A DNA stretch of 64,000 bases from Verticillium longisporum (Eukaryota; Ascomycota; Sordariomycetes; Glomerellales; Plectosphaerellaceae). The stretch covers positions 2,232,001 to 2,296,000 of the forward strand of contig JAETXT010000003.1 of assembly GCA_019188255.1 (NCBI GenBank), read 5' to 3'. The notes beneath the pieces were generated by a model. That model was not told the DNA's origin. It did not search any database and saw nothing but the letters and a program-made list of their open reading frames with translations. Numbering within the stretch: the stretch's first letter is position 1; every line of letters starts with the position of its first letter. Shown here in pieces: positions 22,829-34,327 of the stretch. Made by a program: the position numbers and the translations under genes.

Positions 22829-25800
22829 GACTATGGAACACGAGCGCGGTGGAAGACGAACTAGCTATGTTTTCATTCCTTCGTCATGAGAGCACGCTGT
22901 GCCTACAGAGTTATGCCTCCACCGTTTGTCTCAAGCTTCAAGAGATCCGGGCCTTTGCCTTCCGTCAAGTTGATCACGGTAACGGTAGCCGCCGTAGCAC
23001 GCCATTACTACATGTCCATCGTATCGTCAAGCACAAGCCCGTGCCGCCTTGAAGCTAGCTGTAACGTATACTCGATCCATGTTCGGACCATGAAGCTGAA
23101 GATGAAAAGCTGCCGCTACAGACATTGCCACTTGATATCGTTGCCTACGCGGCTCAACCATGCCGCTTGCGGGCGTAGGTGTAGAGAGTGATGAACGGAA
23201 GTTCTAGTATATTGATCGGGTCTACGACACGCATAGAAGCTCTTGCGCCTTTCCACAGCTTGCGAAAACCTTCATGTTCTTTTCCATGGAAGTCATGTAT
23301 TCGAGTGGTGACTGCGGCGGCGGTGATCGTCCAAAGCCTCCAATGAGTGCCCCTGCCGATATCGTGTTGGAAGATGCATCAGCTGAACACGACAAGACTC
23401 TCGAAGGAAAGGGCATCCGGAGTAACGACTGTCCTCGTGCCCTGTCGTGGATCCTCTTGCGTCGATAGTTTCGTGATGGATGTTCACCTCTGGCATCTCT
23501 GGCGGTCGTCCCCTCCGTCATGACCTGCGTGTCAGCCAGTCATAGACCATGACACCTTTGACTACACGACATTTACATATGTCGTACTTCTTACCCTTCG
23601 TATTGTGCTTTCCGCTGACCAAACTAAGCGCGCTGCGAAGCTTACAACGAGCCTCAATGCACGAGCAAAATGCGCCACCTCAAATCTTTCACTCACCGCC
23701 CTCATATCAGCAGACCAGGTAAAAGGGGCGTGTCCCGATCCAAGCGAAGTATTCGGGTACCCGCATTCGCCTGACGACGGGCATGTCAGGGCGTGGTTCG
23801 ATTTTATGTGCTGGCGCTAAAGCGTTAAGGAGTGGTCGTCGGCTGTCAGGGCCGCACAGCGTTGACGCCGGTCATTTCGCTGTGCGAGGTTACACACTTT
23901 TACTCGACCAGGGCAGCCCGTTCGAGGTTGCTTCCTGAGCCTTGTGTTCAGTTGTCTGACGACCGAGGCCTTGGATACATAGGTGGTCATGGCTTGTTTC
24001 TGGCTGCCGCGTGAGGCATTTGGAAACCTAATTTCTACGCGGTCATCGGACGTGGCGGGAGTCATGATTTTTCTCGCGTCCATTATCCGGTCACGGTTAC
24101 TACTCGCGGCGTTGTTCACGCAGGTGTCTTGCTATTTCGGCCATCAGCAAGGTGCCAGGACGCGGGTGGAAGAAGTAGCTTCTCAAGGGCACTTTACACA
24201 CTCAACGTCAATTTCCACGAAGGAGGCTAAAAGTATACGTCTGACCGATTGCCGAAGACATGCAGCCACGTGACAGGCCTGCGCCAGCCCAAGCTAGCCA
24301 TGCTGCTGAGGGTAGCATTGCAATAGCCTCACCAGATTCCCTGCTTGGAATACCAAGGTGCGATGGGCTCGGGGGAGGGCAATAGGCTTTGCGGCAGCGC
24401 AGTCATGACGTATCGGCCTGTGCTCTTGTGAGTATACGAACCAGACACTACTATCATGTACGCCTCATTGGAGAGCCGATGGAAGAGCAAGTTTCCTTTT
24501 TGGCGCGAGAGCAGTCTTCAAGTGTACGTCTCGGGACAATAAGGACCGATCATTGGTAACACGTCACCGAAGCACAGTCCTCTGCCGTGCTTGTGTCCGT
24601 GTATGGGTTGAAATGTCTTTGAGTGACGCTGCTTGTGCTTGGATCTGGGTGGCCTGGCAATATAAACCAACCGTTTCGACGCGGAGTTCAGAGCAAACTG
24701 TGCCGAAGGGGAAGCATTCTGAGGAGATCCTGATGTGGCCGTGGAGCGGTCCGAGTGGGGAGGGCGAAACGATGCGCTTGGCTCTAGGTGTGATGGATCC
24801 AGGCACAGAGTGACTTCACCTGCCAGAAAACCGAGATGCGTCATCATTGAACGATCATGAATGAGCCAAGGTCGTACGTAGCTCGGGCTCGAGAGAGCCA
24901 TGCCCGCCGTTGGTGTCTCGTCGGCCCGTCTGTTGGGCGTGTCGGGGGGTTGCGCCAGAAGGGCCCTGTCGAAAGTCAAAACGTGAACGAGGCTGGTCGC
25001 CAAGGATGAAGGACATTGGAAGGGGGCTCGACCCCGGTCGAGGAGCAGGGTATGAACACCGACGGCGGGTTTGACGAGCGGCAAGCAGAGGGGAGCAGGG
25101 CCTGAAAATAGCCGTGCTCTGATCCGAGGCCTTGGAAGCGAGCAAGCTATCTATCTTTGTGGATTGGATCAGAAGGCTTCTCGAAGGGCGGGAAGCACAT
25201 CAAGCCGTGTACTCCGAGCTGAAGATGAGAAACGCGAAAAAGATGTCCACGGCTCCAACCGAAACTTGCTACCCAGACAGACGCCGATCCAGACCAGGCC
25301 GTGGCGGGCGACGTTGAAGCTAAGGGGGGCCAAACACGTTGAGCGGTCGGCATGCATGCGCTAGCGCTGACATTGGGCGGCCATCCGGGGACAGTGAGGC
25401 GTTGATGGTCGGTAGGTATGAGAGGGCATCCAACGACGGGCGGCTTTGCTTTACCGGTCTATTCATCCATCCAAGTTGCTTTTCTCGCGCCTCAGGTCGG
25501 CCGCTGATGCAGCACATGATGTGTCATGAGCGGGCGAGGAAAAGGGGAGAAGAAGGGACGAGGTGACGAGGTGACGAGGTGACCGGAGAGGCCATGCTGT
25601 GAGGGAGGGAGTGCAGGATGCGCATGCAACTGCAACAGCAGCTGCAAAGCCAGAGAGGCACGAGAGGGCCCGAGAGGCACGAGAGGTACGAGAGGCATGA
25701 GGGGGGGCTTGCGAGGTCTGTCTGCAAGCCAGAATCACATTGAAAGCAGGTACATTTCGGCGGCTTCGAGCGAGATGCCCCCAAGCAACGCAGGCAAGAG

Positions 25801-27750
25801 AAAAAGACCCTGGACGGACGGGACACCTCCTCCCTCCCCAAGCCCCACTCCCGGTCCTTCCAGCATCCAGCATCCAGCAGACCAGCACCCAACCGGTTGG
25901 CGTCCTCCCAGGGGTCCATGTGCATGTGAGAGGGGGGAGAAGGAGAAGGGGGAAGGGAAGAAGGGAAGAAGGGGAGGCACTTTTACCACACCCCCTGCTG
26001 TGTCCACCTGAGGTAAGGTAGGTACTGCCCGCCTTCCGATTCCCCAAGTGCCAAATCCAAGCCCCAAGCGTCAGGACCGAGGAGTCAGGAGCCAGGAACC
26101 ACCGGCAGCCAGGAAGGAGCCAGGAGGCCAGGAGCCAGCCAGCAGTCGTAAAGGGAAGGGAAACAGCCGCCACCACATCAAGACTAGATAATGTGCACGG
26201 CAACAACGACAAGAGGCGCGAAACTAACTAGTGGGTGATGACAGCGTTGACAGCGACTGGTAGCGGCAGAGAAAAAAAACCAACTTATCCACATGGAATT
26301 GGCCGGATGGAGGCACTGAGGCAGTCGTGAAAAGGCGGACGCAAGGGCCTCCTTGGGTCGCCCAAGCCACACATGCCGCCCCGCTTCTTCTTATCCCCCT
26401 CCCTCACGCTTGCCCCCTTTACCGTGCTTGCCTACCTTGTCCTTGACAGTCGCACTCAAACCACTGGCTGGACCGCCGCGCCGCCCGGAAAATCGCTACG
26501 AGGGGCCCCTCCAAGCCTCCTTCTCTGTGACCTCCGCCTGGTCCCCTCCCCTTTCCACCCCCCTTCTGTACAGTACTTTGGTCCCCTGCCGCGCCTCCCC
26601 CTCCCCCGACTTGCCTGCCTTGGGCCAAAAAGAAAATTCGGAAGAACAATGCTGCAAGACGTCTGCAGTGCCTGTTGAGAGGGAAACAACAGGGAAAAAA
26701 AAGAAGAAAAGAACCTGATCGCATCTCGTTGGCCGTTCTCCTCATTCTCGAGCAACACAAGACCAGCCACGAACTCGCCATCCGGACCACACTGCTTCAG
26801 GTTCGCTCCTACCTGTCGCGCCACGCCCAGGCAGCACCCTCTCATAGCATCGCGACGTACATTGCCTGGCTACCTGGCTTACTTACCCTACGGCACCGCA
26901 CCACACCACACCACACCACACCACACAGGTGATTCAGCGAGGGGCGAGCTCGACAGTGGACAGGGCAAGCAAGCAAGCAACTAAAGAAAGTACAGCTGGA
27001 TCCGAGGTACCTGCTCGGCCGCATCTGCCCTGAGTGAGGGTATCGAAGTCCCTTTACACCCACCCCGCCAGTTAAACAGGCTCTCCGACCTCCCCTCTCT
27101 TTCGACAAGCCTACCTGCAACGGCGACGATCTACACACACGACGACATCTTCATCCCTTATTTCTCTCTTCTCTCCTTCTCCCGCCCCCTCACCTTCTAT
27201 CCCTCAGCTCCCTACTCCGTCCGGCCTGCCGTCCCATCTATTTCCCGCTGTGCGAGCACTGCTGTTCCCTGTCGCCGCCTCTACTTACACCACAGGACGC
27301 CCGTGCTTTTTTTTTTATCTTGTCCTCCAGTCGAATCAAATCATCACCGACTCGACCATCCCCGGGTCCGTTCCCGACCGGCCCACAGCTGCGACCAGAA
27401 CCAACCTCTCGACTCATGATACGATTGATCACTTACTCTGTCCTCCGCATTTTTGCCTCCGTTTCTTCGTGTCATCGTATCGTTACCGCGTCAGGTTTCT
27501 CGCCACGCTCCTTTCGTGTCAGCTTGCTTTAATTAGCCTTGCTCGCGCTCGCGCTGGGACTTGCATTTGCACCTGCTCTCGTTCTCGTCTGACCTCACCT
27601 GCACGGCCAGCACTGGGTACCAACCGAAAGAACAAAGGGCTCAGACAGTTTCTGAAACCCCATCATCGCCACCAAACAGATTTCGACACGCGATTTCACT
27701 ACCTGCATCTGCCGTCGGGCATGTTGTAGGCCCCCTCCTGACCATCCGCC
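22829..27750. other. Gene-poor 4.9-kb region ending in the pyrimidine-rich leader of the Rsr1/Krev-1 gene
   Basis: No convincing gene. Features are GAGGTGACGAG (about 25555-25585) and CGAGAGGCA (about 25650-25700) near-repeats, an AGGAGCCAGGA-rich tract (about 26070-26130), an ACCAC microsatellite and a CT-rich leader at about 27130-27700. The 249-codon minus frame at 25463-26212 is a by-product of these purine/pyrimidine tracts. Confidence 0.55.
26898..26927. repeat. ACCAC pentanucleotide microsatellite
   Basis: About six CCACA units in tandem; a short GCAA repeat follows at about 26965. Confidence 0.85.
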
Positions 27751-28825
27751 ATGTCTCGTCACAAGCACCATCAGTCCTGGTACGCTTCACTGCCGCCGTC
27801 CTGTCTTCCCATGATCGTGAGGCCACATGCTGATTTTGCTGATGTCTAGTCGGGAGCTCCATGTTGTTGTGCTAGGAGCCGGTGAGATGCGCCGTCCAGT
27901 CTTTGTAACGTATTTAGGTGACTGACCCTTTCGCAGGAGGTGTCGGCAAGAGCTGTTTGACTGGTGAGATGACCCAGAACAGAACCTCACCCCTAATGCC
28001 GTGTCACTGTCTAACTCATCGACTGTGCAGCTCAGTTCGTACATAATGAGTGGATTGAAAGCTACGACCCAACCATCGAAGACACGTACCGAACTCAACT
28101 ACAGGTTGATGTAAGATGCTGATCTCTCTGACCAATCTCGGCCTGTGACTAACGCCTCTTCATAGGGAAGACAAGTTGTCCTGGAGATGTAAGTTGAGCA
28201 GTACGGCATTGGCATGCTCATGTCTGATCATTCATGATTATTTAGTCTCGACACCGCCGGCACAGAGCAGTTTGGTATGGATGTGTCTTCTTTCTTGTGC
28301 TAGTTCTGTTCTAACACGGTTTGCAGTCGCCATGCGGGATCTGTACATGAAGTCAGGCCAAGGTTTTATCCTGGTCTTTAGTATTACCTCGGGCTCATCC
28401 ATGAACGAGATTGAGATGTTACGAGAAGAAATCACTCGAATAAAAGACGATGAAAACGTACCCATCGTTATCGTCGGAAATAAGGCCGATCTCGAGGAGC
28501 AGCGGGCAGTGCCCCGCCAAAGGGCCTTCGCCTGCTCCCAGATGTGGGATGCACCGTATTATGAGACGAGTGCCAGGACGAGAAGTAAACCACCCCTTGC
28601 CTCAACTTTGTATCAAAGGCGCTAATGTCGTTATCAGCGAACGTCGATGCTGTATTCATCGACATTTGCCGCCAACTACTTCTCAAGGACGAGCGGTTTA
28701 GAGACGCCGATGGCAGGGACAACTACGGCCGCGATGACGACAATGACACGGGCATCATGGGTCTCGCGAAACGCAAGCGGAGGCGAGGACGACGACCAGA
28801 TGGCCATCGATGCAATATCCTATGA
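27751..28825 (+). CDS. krev-1: Ras-family small GTPase, Rsr1/Bud1 (Krev-1, Rap) type
   Basis: A membrane-anchored GTPase of the Rap/Rsr1 branch, which directs polarity and bud-site or hyphal-growth orientation in fungi. Eight exons: 27751-27779, 27850-27881, 27937-27963, 28031-28110, 28166-28188, 28246-28274, 28327-28584 and 28638-28825, giving 221 residues. P-loop GAGGVGKS at 19-26, effector loop YDPTIEDTY at 41-49, DTAGTEQF at 66-73 (Thr in place of the Ras Gln, a Rap/Rsr1 hallmark), NKAD at 125-128 and SAR at 155-157. The tail is basic (KRKRRRGRR) and ends in the CAAX box CNIL, predicting geranylgeranylation. All junctions are GT-AG and phases agree. The N-terminal extension before ELHVVVLGAG depends on the first tiny exon and is the least certain part. 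The 5' leader is long and CT-rich. Confidence 0.93.
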
Positions 28826-31002
28826 GAGATAAGTCTCCATACAAGTCTCCGTGCGCGAGGGGCTTAAAAAAAACGAACACAACAAACAAGACGATGTTTC
28901 GTCAGTGCTCATTGTCCGGCACAGTACATGCGGATGAGATTGAATCTCTTCTCTATTTGTATAAATTATCATATCGCCACAACAACGGCGTGGCAAGTAA
29001 GACCGACTTGGATACGGAAATGATCCAGGGATCAAACAAGGTTGAGAAGGAGCGGGACCGGCAGAACCGCAAAAAAAGAAAAGGTAGTTCACTTGGACGA
29101 ACGGCACGACGTCACGATATGCGCACCGACTTAGAAGCGAGCACTCGCATCTCACACGAATGTTTCTTCCCAGGCGAGAAGAGAAGACGAGGAGGATGAG
29201 AGGAACTTGGCCCTCGTGCACCTACCATTTTTGGTGAACTGTTTTTTTTTTTCAGTTGGAGTTTGACACAACATGGAGACAGGACCAGGCGTTGGAAGGT
29301 GGACTTGGGGCGAAATGAGCATTGAGCTGTCTTCGCAACTCGTGGGTTTCATATTTTAGGGCAATACATCGCGGGCAACCAACAATGACCATCAGGACTT
29401 GACGGTTCCCTTGGCACGTACTGTTATCTACATGATATAGGCAACCGGGTACCTTCCCAACGTGCGTCTGGTGCTCGTGGTTGGGGTCTCTGCGCCCGTA
29501 TGCACCAACTCTAGCCGCATCAGGATCGTTGGGCTCAAGTGGCATGTATTGCTTAGGAACTTGGCGTTGTCGTTGATGCTGGGTAAGACGGCAGAGGCGA
29601 CCTTCTTCGCAAGAATACCTCGGACGCCCCAGGAGATGACGCGGTTGCCGAGTACCCTGGAGACTTATGGTGCATGATGGCCAGTGATCATGATGCGAAG
29701 AAGCATAACGGGCGCTGGTGTTGAGCACTGCGCGCGATTCATCTCTGTCTCTGAGTTTCACCGACCAGCTTGGCACCATCCATGAAACTGCAAGCCAGAT
29801 AACACAAGAGCGTATGGGAGGCAGGCTGCCAGCGGTTTTCGCGGCTGAGGGTCGGCTGAGACAGAAGTTTCGAGAGGCTGCTGGCGGCTATTGTAGGAAC
29901 CTTTTAACGCTGTAGTTCTGCAGGCATATTACATTTCACAGACAGCCTTCGTGATGAACAGATGCACGCACAACCTTCTTTCACTCATATTCGGCATTTC
30001 ATCGGCATTTGGCAGTAGAGAGTTGTGCTGTGTCTTGAAAGTCAAGCCCCGGACACTTCGGAGGGCATAACATCGAAGAACAGATAGTAGCAACTACTCG
30101 GCTGCCCCCACGGTGTCTTATATAGCATGTGTTGCAATAAGTCATCGCTCGATCCGGATCGTGTCTGGGACGGCATTCGTCCTCGCGTTCAAGATATATG
30201 CTAAACTCGGAGTCATGGCCGCAATGTCAGACGCGGGGACGCTGTGGAAGTCGGTCTTGAGGCAGATGGAGATCATCATAGCCCTTCGTCCAGAAGCTTG
30301 GGGCCTTCAGTAACTAAAGCTTTACCAGGTCATGCTCGCTCTTATTGTAATTATAGATATTTTACCTACCTCCATCGCGCGTGTCCTTCGTCGAAATATT
30401 TACAAAGGGCTTGGCGCGGATATTACGAGCAGAAGCACTGCAATGTAATCAAAGTGCTAGGAAAACTTCACTCGAGGACGAGCCGCGGTTATCAGCCATT
30501 ACCTGATCGACTGTGAGCCTTGAGTCTTAGATTTCGTGTTACAGAGCCGTCCTCACCGAGTACCACAGCAATCGATGTTGATGACCAACAAGAACTCAGC
30601 TCAGCCAGCCGCATTCTACGGTGTCTTGCGGAAGCTTCTGTTCCAACTAGCCCATGATTCGTCACTCTTGGTGTTGTGCATCAAGTTCTCACTTGCTTGA
30701 GAAACCAAAGAAAACTCACTTCTTCCCAGTTCAACCTAATGAGTGATCGCGCAGATTGTCACCACGCAAGCCTCCAAATCCTGCGATTAACAAATAAAGT
30801 ATACGATGGATAGGGAGACGCACTAACAAGAGATACCAAAATCATCCCACCATACGTCCGGCGAAGCCGCATCCCGTTGACCCCTCACCCCACTCGCGCA
30901 ACTCACAATCAAATGGAAGCCAACGTCCGCTCGCTGCCCCCCACATCATATTAGCCCAACGACAAACCCAGTTGCAAAGCCGCCGCCGAGACGAAAACCA
31001 GC
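28826..31002. other. Intergenic between the Rsr1/Krev-1 gene and the second SDR
   Basis: 3' region of the GTPase gene, one possible small gene on the minus strand (listed separately), and a somewhat more A/T-rich stretch at about 29930-30950. No transposon or RNA gene is recognised. Confidence 0.5.
29252..29779 (-). CDS. Possible hypothetical protein, 175 codons
   Basis: An uninterrupted ATG-to-stop frame of 175 codons, family not recognised. Residue usage in the C-terminal two thirds is balanced (for example YMPLEPNDPDAARVGAYG, then CPRC and an ALKYETHELRRQL helix-like segment), unlike the low-complexity chance frames nearby. Four cysteines, including one CPRC pair, could bind metal. There is no signal peptide or membrane segment. 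The N-terminal 60 residues look poorer, so the true start could be internal or preceded by an intron. Chance is a real alternative. Confidence 0.25.
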   Translation of the reverse strand: MVPSWSVKLRDRDESRAVLNTSARYASSHHDHWPSCTISLQGTRQPRHLLGRPRYSCEEGRLCRLTQHQRQRQVPKQYMPLEPNDPDAARVGAYGRRDPNHEHQTHVGKVPGCLYHVDNSTCQGNRQVLMVIVGCPRCIALKYETHELRRQLNAHFAPSPPSNAWSCLHVVSNSN

Positions 31003-31848
31003 ATGCCGTTCCCCCACAAGCAGGTCCTGATCACAGGCGCCACGTCAGGCATAGGCCTAGCCCTCACGGAGCGCCTCCTGGAGAACAAGATATCCGTCAT
31101 AGCCGTCGCCCGCACGACGGCGCGCCTCGAAGCCCTCCTCGCCAAACACGGCCCCGCCCACCTGGCCATCGAGCCCCTCGACGTGACAGGCCTCGCCTCG
31201 CTGCCCGACTGGGCGGCCCGCATCACAGCGACCTACCCAGCCGTGACGGCCCTGTTCCTGAACGCGGGAGTCCAGCACGCCCTGCCACTCGGCCCCCCGA
31301 CCACCGGGGGCAGCGACGGCACGGGGGTCGCCGCCATCACCGCCGACGTCCTCGCCGCGACGACGGCCGAGCTGACGACAAACTACCTCGCGCCACTGCA
31401 TACGACGCTGCTCTTCCTGCCGCACCTGCGCGCCCACGCCGCCGCCGGCCGCCCCGCCGCCCTGTACTACGTCACGTCGGCCCTGGCCCTCGTGCCGCTG
31501 CCGCGCTGCGCAAACTACTGCGCCAGCAAAGCCGCCCTGCGCGCCCTCGCCTGGCAGGTGCGGGCGCAGCTGCGGGACGAGGAGCGGCAGTCCGGCCAGG
31601 ACGCCGTTAGGGTTGTCGAGATTGTGCCGCCAGCCGTGCAGACTGAGCTTCACACGCGACAAGGCCTCGCGCCCATCGGGATGCCCCTCGGGGATTTCAT
31701 CGACGAAATGTGGGTGGCCCTGGAGAGTGGCGAACAAGACGAGATCCTCGTTGGGCCTGCGAAGGAATATGCTCATATCGACGACGCGAAGAGGGAGGCG
31801 TTCCAGCAGCTCTTAGAAGCGAGGCGCGGCCAGGAGGACGAGGCTTAG
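31003..31848 (+). CDS. Short-chain dehydrogenase/reductase, NADP-type
   Basis: Classical SDR of 281 residues, intact and intronless. TGATSGIG at 11-18; the second strand ends in VAR (R37), suggesting NADP(H). LFLNAGV at about 84-90, N127, S159 in YVTSALA, and the YCASK pair Y172/K176 complete the catalytic tetrad. A Gly/Thr/Ala-rich insertion at about 97-120 is larger than in typical members. Overall it resembles the DltE-like group of cytosolic SDRs; the substrate is unknown. It ends convergently with the glutamine-rich gene at 32585. The third-position C/G bias is strong. Confidence 0.9.
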   Translation: MPFPHKQVLITGATSGIGLALTERLLENKISVIAVARTTARLEALLAKHGPAHLAIEPLDVTGLASLPDWAARITATYPAVTALFLNAGVQHALPLGPPTTGGSDGTGVAAITADVLAATTAELTTNYLAPLHTTLLFLPHLRAHAAAGRPAALYYVTSALALVPLPRCANYCASKAALRALAWQVRAQLRDEERQSGQDAVRVVEIVPPAVQTELHTRQGLAPIGMPLGDFIDEMWVALESGEQDEILVGPAKEYAHIDDAKREAFQQLLEARRGQEDEA

Positions 31849-32584
31849 CGCCTTGGGGTAGAAGATAACGGGTGACTGTGTCACTGTGCGGCCTCTCGCC
31901 ATATATCAGGAACATGTTTGGCATCCAATTTATTGTGCCGTCCTAAACTATCTATTTACACCCCCAGCACGCTGTGGCGTAGGACACTCGGTCCGACCCG
32001 ATAGCTGTTGGGGGGACGCTGGCTCCAGCTGGGGAAATCCATGCATGAAGAATGCAACGGTTTGACGCCCTCACCCGCGAAACTTTCATTCGCCCATGCC
32101 CACAGCGGAGGAAACAAACAAACAAACAGAAAGCCAGTAAACCAAAAACCCCTTTCCAGACGAGGAGAGGACCGTCTCCAAAAGCCTGGCAGTTTCGGTC
32201 CAAGTACCCTTCGCTCGCGTGGTATCACACACTCTCTGCCTCTTATCAACAAATCAAGCCTGCTCCCCTCATCAGTGGGCCTCTAATTTATTGCCCAATT
32301 CCCTCGCCATCGCGAGACGAGGGTGGTCGAATAGAAAACTTGGTTGGCCGATGGTCTTGCTCAGCGAGAAGCAAGGCCAAAGTGAAACCAACGCCGTGTG
32401 AAGTGAACACCGTAAAAAAGTCGTACACAGATGAAGCCTGGCCGATCGTGGAGTGGAGCCTGCTCACCATCAGGGGGCTAGGGATCTACCCCGCCCTCCC
32501 CGGGAAGCAGGTCATGGAAAAGGAGAGACATGAAGGCGCATGGTCGTCATTACGTACGTCTGGAAGAAATGGCCAATCGAGCCC
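31849..32584. other. Convergent intergenic, 3' regions of the SDR and glutamine-rich genes
   Basis: Contains a CAAA microsatellite (about 32114-32128). No gene is seen. Confidence 0.6.
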
Positions 32585-34327
32585 TCAGGGCATGGCCAGC
32601 GGGCCGCTCTTGCGCTTTTCGGCGCTTGTCAGGACCAGCATGGGCGCCTTGCGCTGGCTTTCGGCCATCTCGACCTCGGTCTTCTGGCCGGCGTTCTTGA
32701 ACACGCTGGCAAACGAGTTATCCCTCTCCGACTCGCAACCCGACGTGGCGCTGCTGACACTATCGAGGCTCTTGCGCGTTTTCTGGCGCGAACCCGGGCG
32801 GTCGGAGCCGATAGCACCCCAGCTGCCGTTGGTGGAGGTCCGCGAGCTAGGCAGGGAGCACTCCATGTCACCGGACAAGCTACCCGAGCCACTACGCCCG
32901 GAGTCAGATTCGTTGTCAGTGATGGGGGTGTGCACCTCCTCAGCGCTCTCGGAAACGGGGCTCATGCTTCCGCTCGAACTGCCAGTTCCCTTTCTCCTCT
33001 CCCGGCCGGCGCGGACAAGGTTGTGAACTGCGCATCGACGGGTGCGAGCCGCAAAGTTCTTGCTGCCCTCGTGCTTTGTGGTAGGCTTAGCCTTGAGTTC
33101 CTCAATCGAGGGCGGGCCACGGGGCTGGCGCACTGGGTGCTCGCCAGCTCGCGCCTGGCCCGGTCCGTAGCCACCGGTCAGCGGCGTGACTGGGAAAGAG
33201 GCAGTCCGGGGACCAGCGGACTTGGGGGCATCGTTGGAGAGGGCGAGCGAGTTGTTGAGGCTGGGCATCGCGAGGGAGACAATCTTCTTGTGGCCGCGAC
33301 GGAAGGCGTTGGCGGATGGGGGAGGAAGAGGAGCGACGTCAATGGGCGACTCGTTGCGCTTAGGAGGCGAGTTGGTGCGGAAGAATGGAGTCGTGTTGTT
33401 CTCGGCGGGAGGGGAGACCTGGACGCGAGGCGTGTTGTTCTGCGGCGTCTGCTGATGGCTTCCGTAGCCCTGAGCAAACTGAGATTGATCAATGAAGGCC
33501 GCCATGTTGGACTGCCCAGCGTTGGGGTCGACGTAGTACTTGGTCTGTCCGGTCATGGGATCGACGTAGGCATACACTTGCTGTTGCTGTTGCTGCTGCA
33601 TCTGTTGCTGGTTACCCATGGCGCCAAGCATGGACTGCTGCATAGACTGCACACGCTGCTGATGCTGGTACATAGCCATCTGTTGCTGCTGCATCTGCAT
33701 CTGCATCTGCTGTTGAGCACCGCCCATGTTGAGGCCCTGGAACTGCTGAGCAGCTACCTGGATGTTGAGGAGCTCTTGCTGAAGAGCCCGCTGCTGCTGG
33801 GCCAGGTACATGTTGGTGGCGACCAGCTGAGCGTACAGCTGGGGATCCATCTGGTCCTGATCGTCGACGTGGATCTCAGGAGGAGCAAGGACCTGCTCAG
33901 TTGTGAATTGTTGCTGCTGCTGGTTTATGTTCATCATCTGGTTGTACGCCTGCTGCTGGCCATACTGGGGCAGAGCCGTCTTGGGAGCAGTGTAGGCATT
34001 GGAACCCTGCGAGTAGATGCTGCCTGCGATGCTGTTGCGGTTGCTGAAGGTTTGGGCAGTGGGAGAGGCCATGCTTGAAGAGTTCGCAAAGGTGGAGGCA
34101 GTGGCCGATTTGGGGGCGGTTCGAAGCCCAGCGAGCAGGTGAGAACGGCTCGTGCGTGGGGTGGGAACGCCGTTGTCTTGTTGGCCGGCGGGAGGCGAAG
34201 CCAGGGAGAGAGGCTTGAGGTTCTGGCCGCCTCGGCGGGAAGCAAGTCCGGAGGCGGGCGTGGCGAGCCCGTTGGACTGGTTGTTGAAGTTGTTGGTGTT
34301 CATTTGTGCGAGACCAGCTGCGTCCAT
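32585..34327 (-). CDS. Conserved glutamine-rich fungal protein of unknown function
   Basis: 580 residues in one exon from ATG 34327 (MDAAGLAQMNTNN). The first third is Ser/Asn/Gln-rich. The centre holds a long Gln/Met-rich stretch with heptad-like spacing (LAQQQRALQQELLNIQVAAQQ), which may form a coiled coil or a prion-like segment. A short Tyr-rich motif follows (VYAYVDPMTGQTKYYVDP). A basic block near the C-terminus (IEELKAKPTTKHEGSKNF, then RCAVHNLVRAGRERR) looks like the most constrained part and is shared, to my recollection, by uncharacterised ascomycete proteins. There are no membrane segments or catalytic motifs. It may be an RNA-granule or transcription-associated protein, but that is inference from composition only. 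A long 5' region with a 16-base poly-T lies upstream. Confidence 0.8.
   Translation of the reverse strand: MDAAGLAQMNTNNFNNQSNGLATPASGLASRRGGQNLKPLSLASPPAGQQDNGVPTPRTSRSHLLAGLRTAPKSATASTFANSSSMASPTAQTFSNRNSIAGSIYSQGSNAYTAPKTALPQYGQQQAYNQMMNINQQQQQFTTEQVLAPPEIHVDDQDQMDPQLYAQLVATNMYLAQQQRALQQELLNIQVAAQQFQGLNMGGAQQQMQMQMQQQQMAMYQHQQRVQSMQQSMLGAMGNQQQMQQQQQQQVYAYVDPMTGQTKYYVDPNAGQSNMAAFIDQSQFAQGYGSHQQTPQNNTPRVQVSPPAENNTTPFFRTNSPPKRNESPIDVAPLPPPSANAFRRGHKKIVSLAMPSLNNSLALSNDAPKSAGPRTASFPVTPLTGGYGPGQARAGEHPVRQPRGPPSIEELKAKPTTKHEGSKNFAARTRRCAVHNLVRAGRERRKGTGSSSGSMSPVSESAEEVHTPITDNESDSGRSGSGSLSGDMECSLPSSRTSTNGSWGAIGSDRPGSRQKTRKSLDSVSSATSGCESERDNSFASVFKNAGQKTEVEMAESQRKAPMLVLTSAEKRKSGPLAMP

Noticed and set aside
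32540..34078. 512-codon plus-strand frame opposite the glutamine-rich gene
   Set aside because: Leucine/histidine runs are the complement of the CAG/CTG-rich coding sequence; no independent motif.
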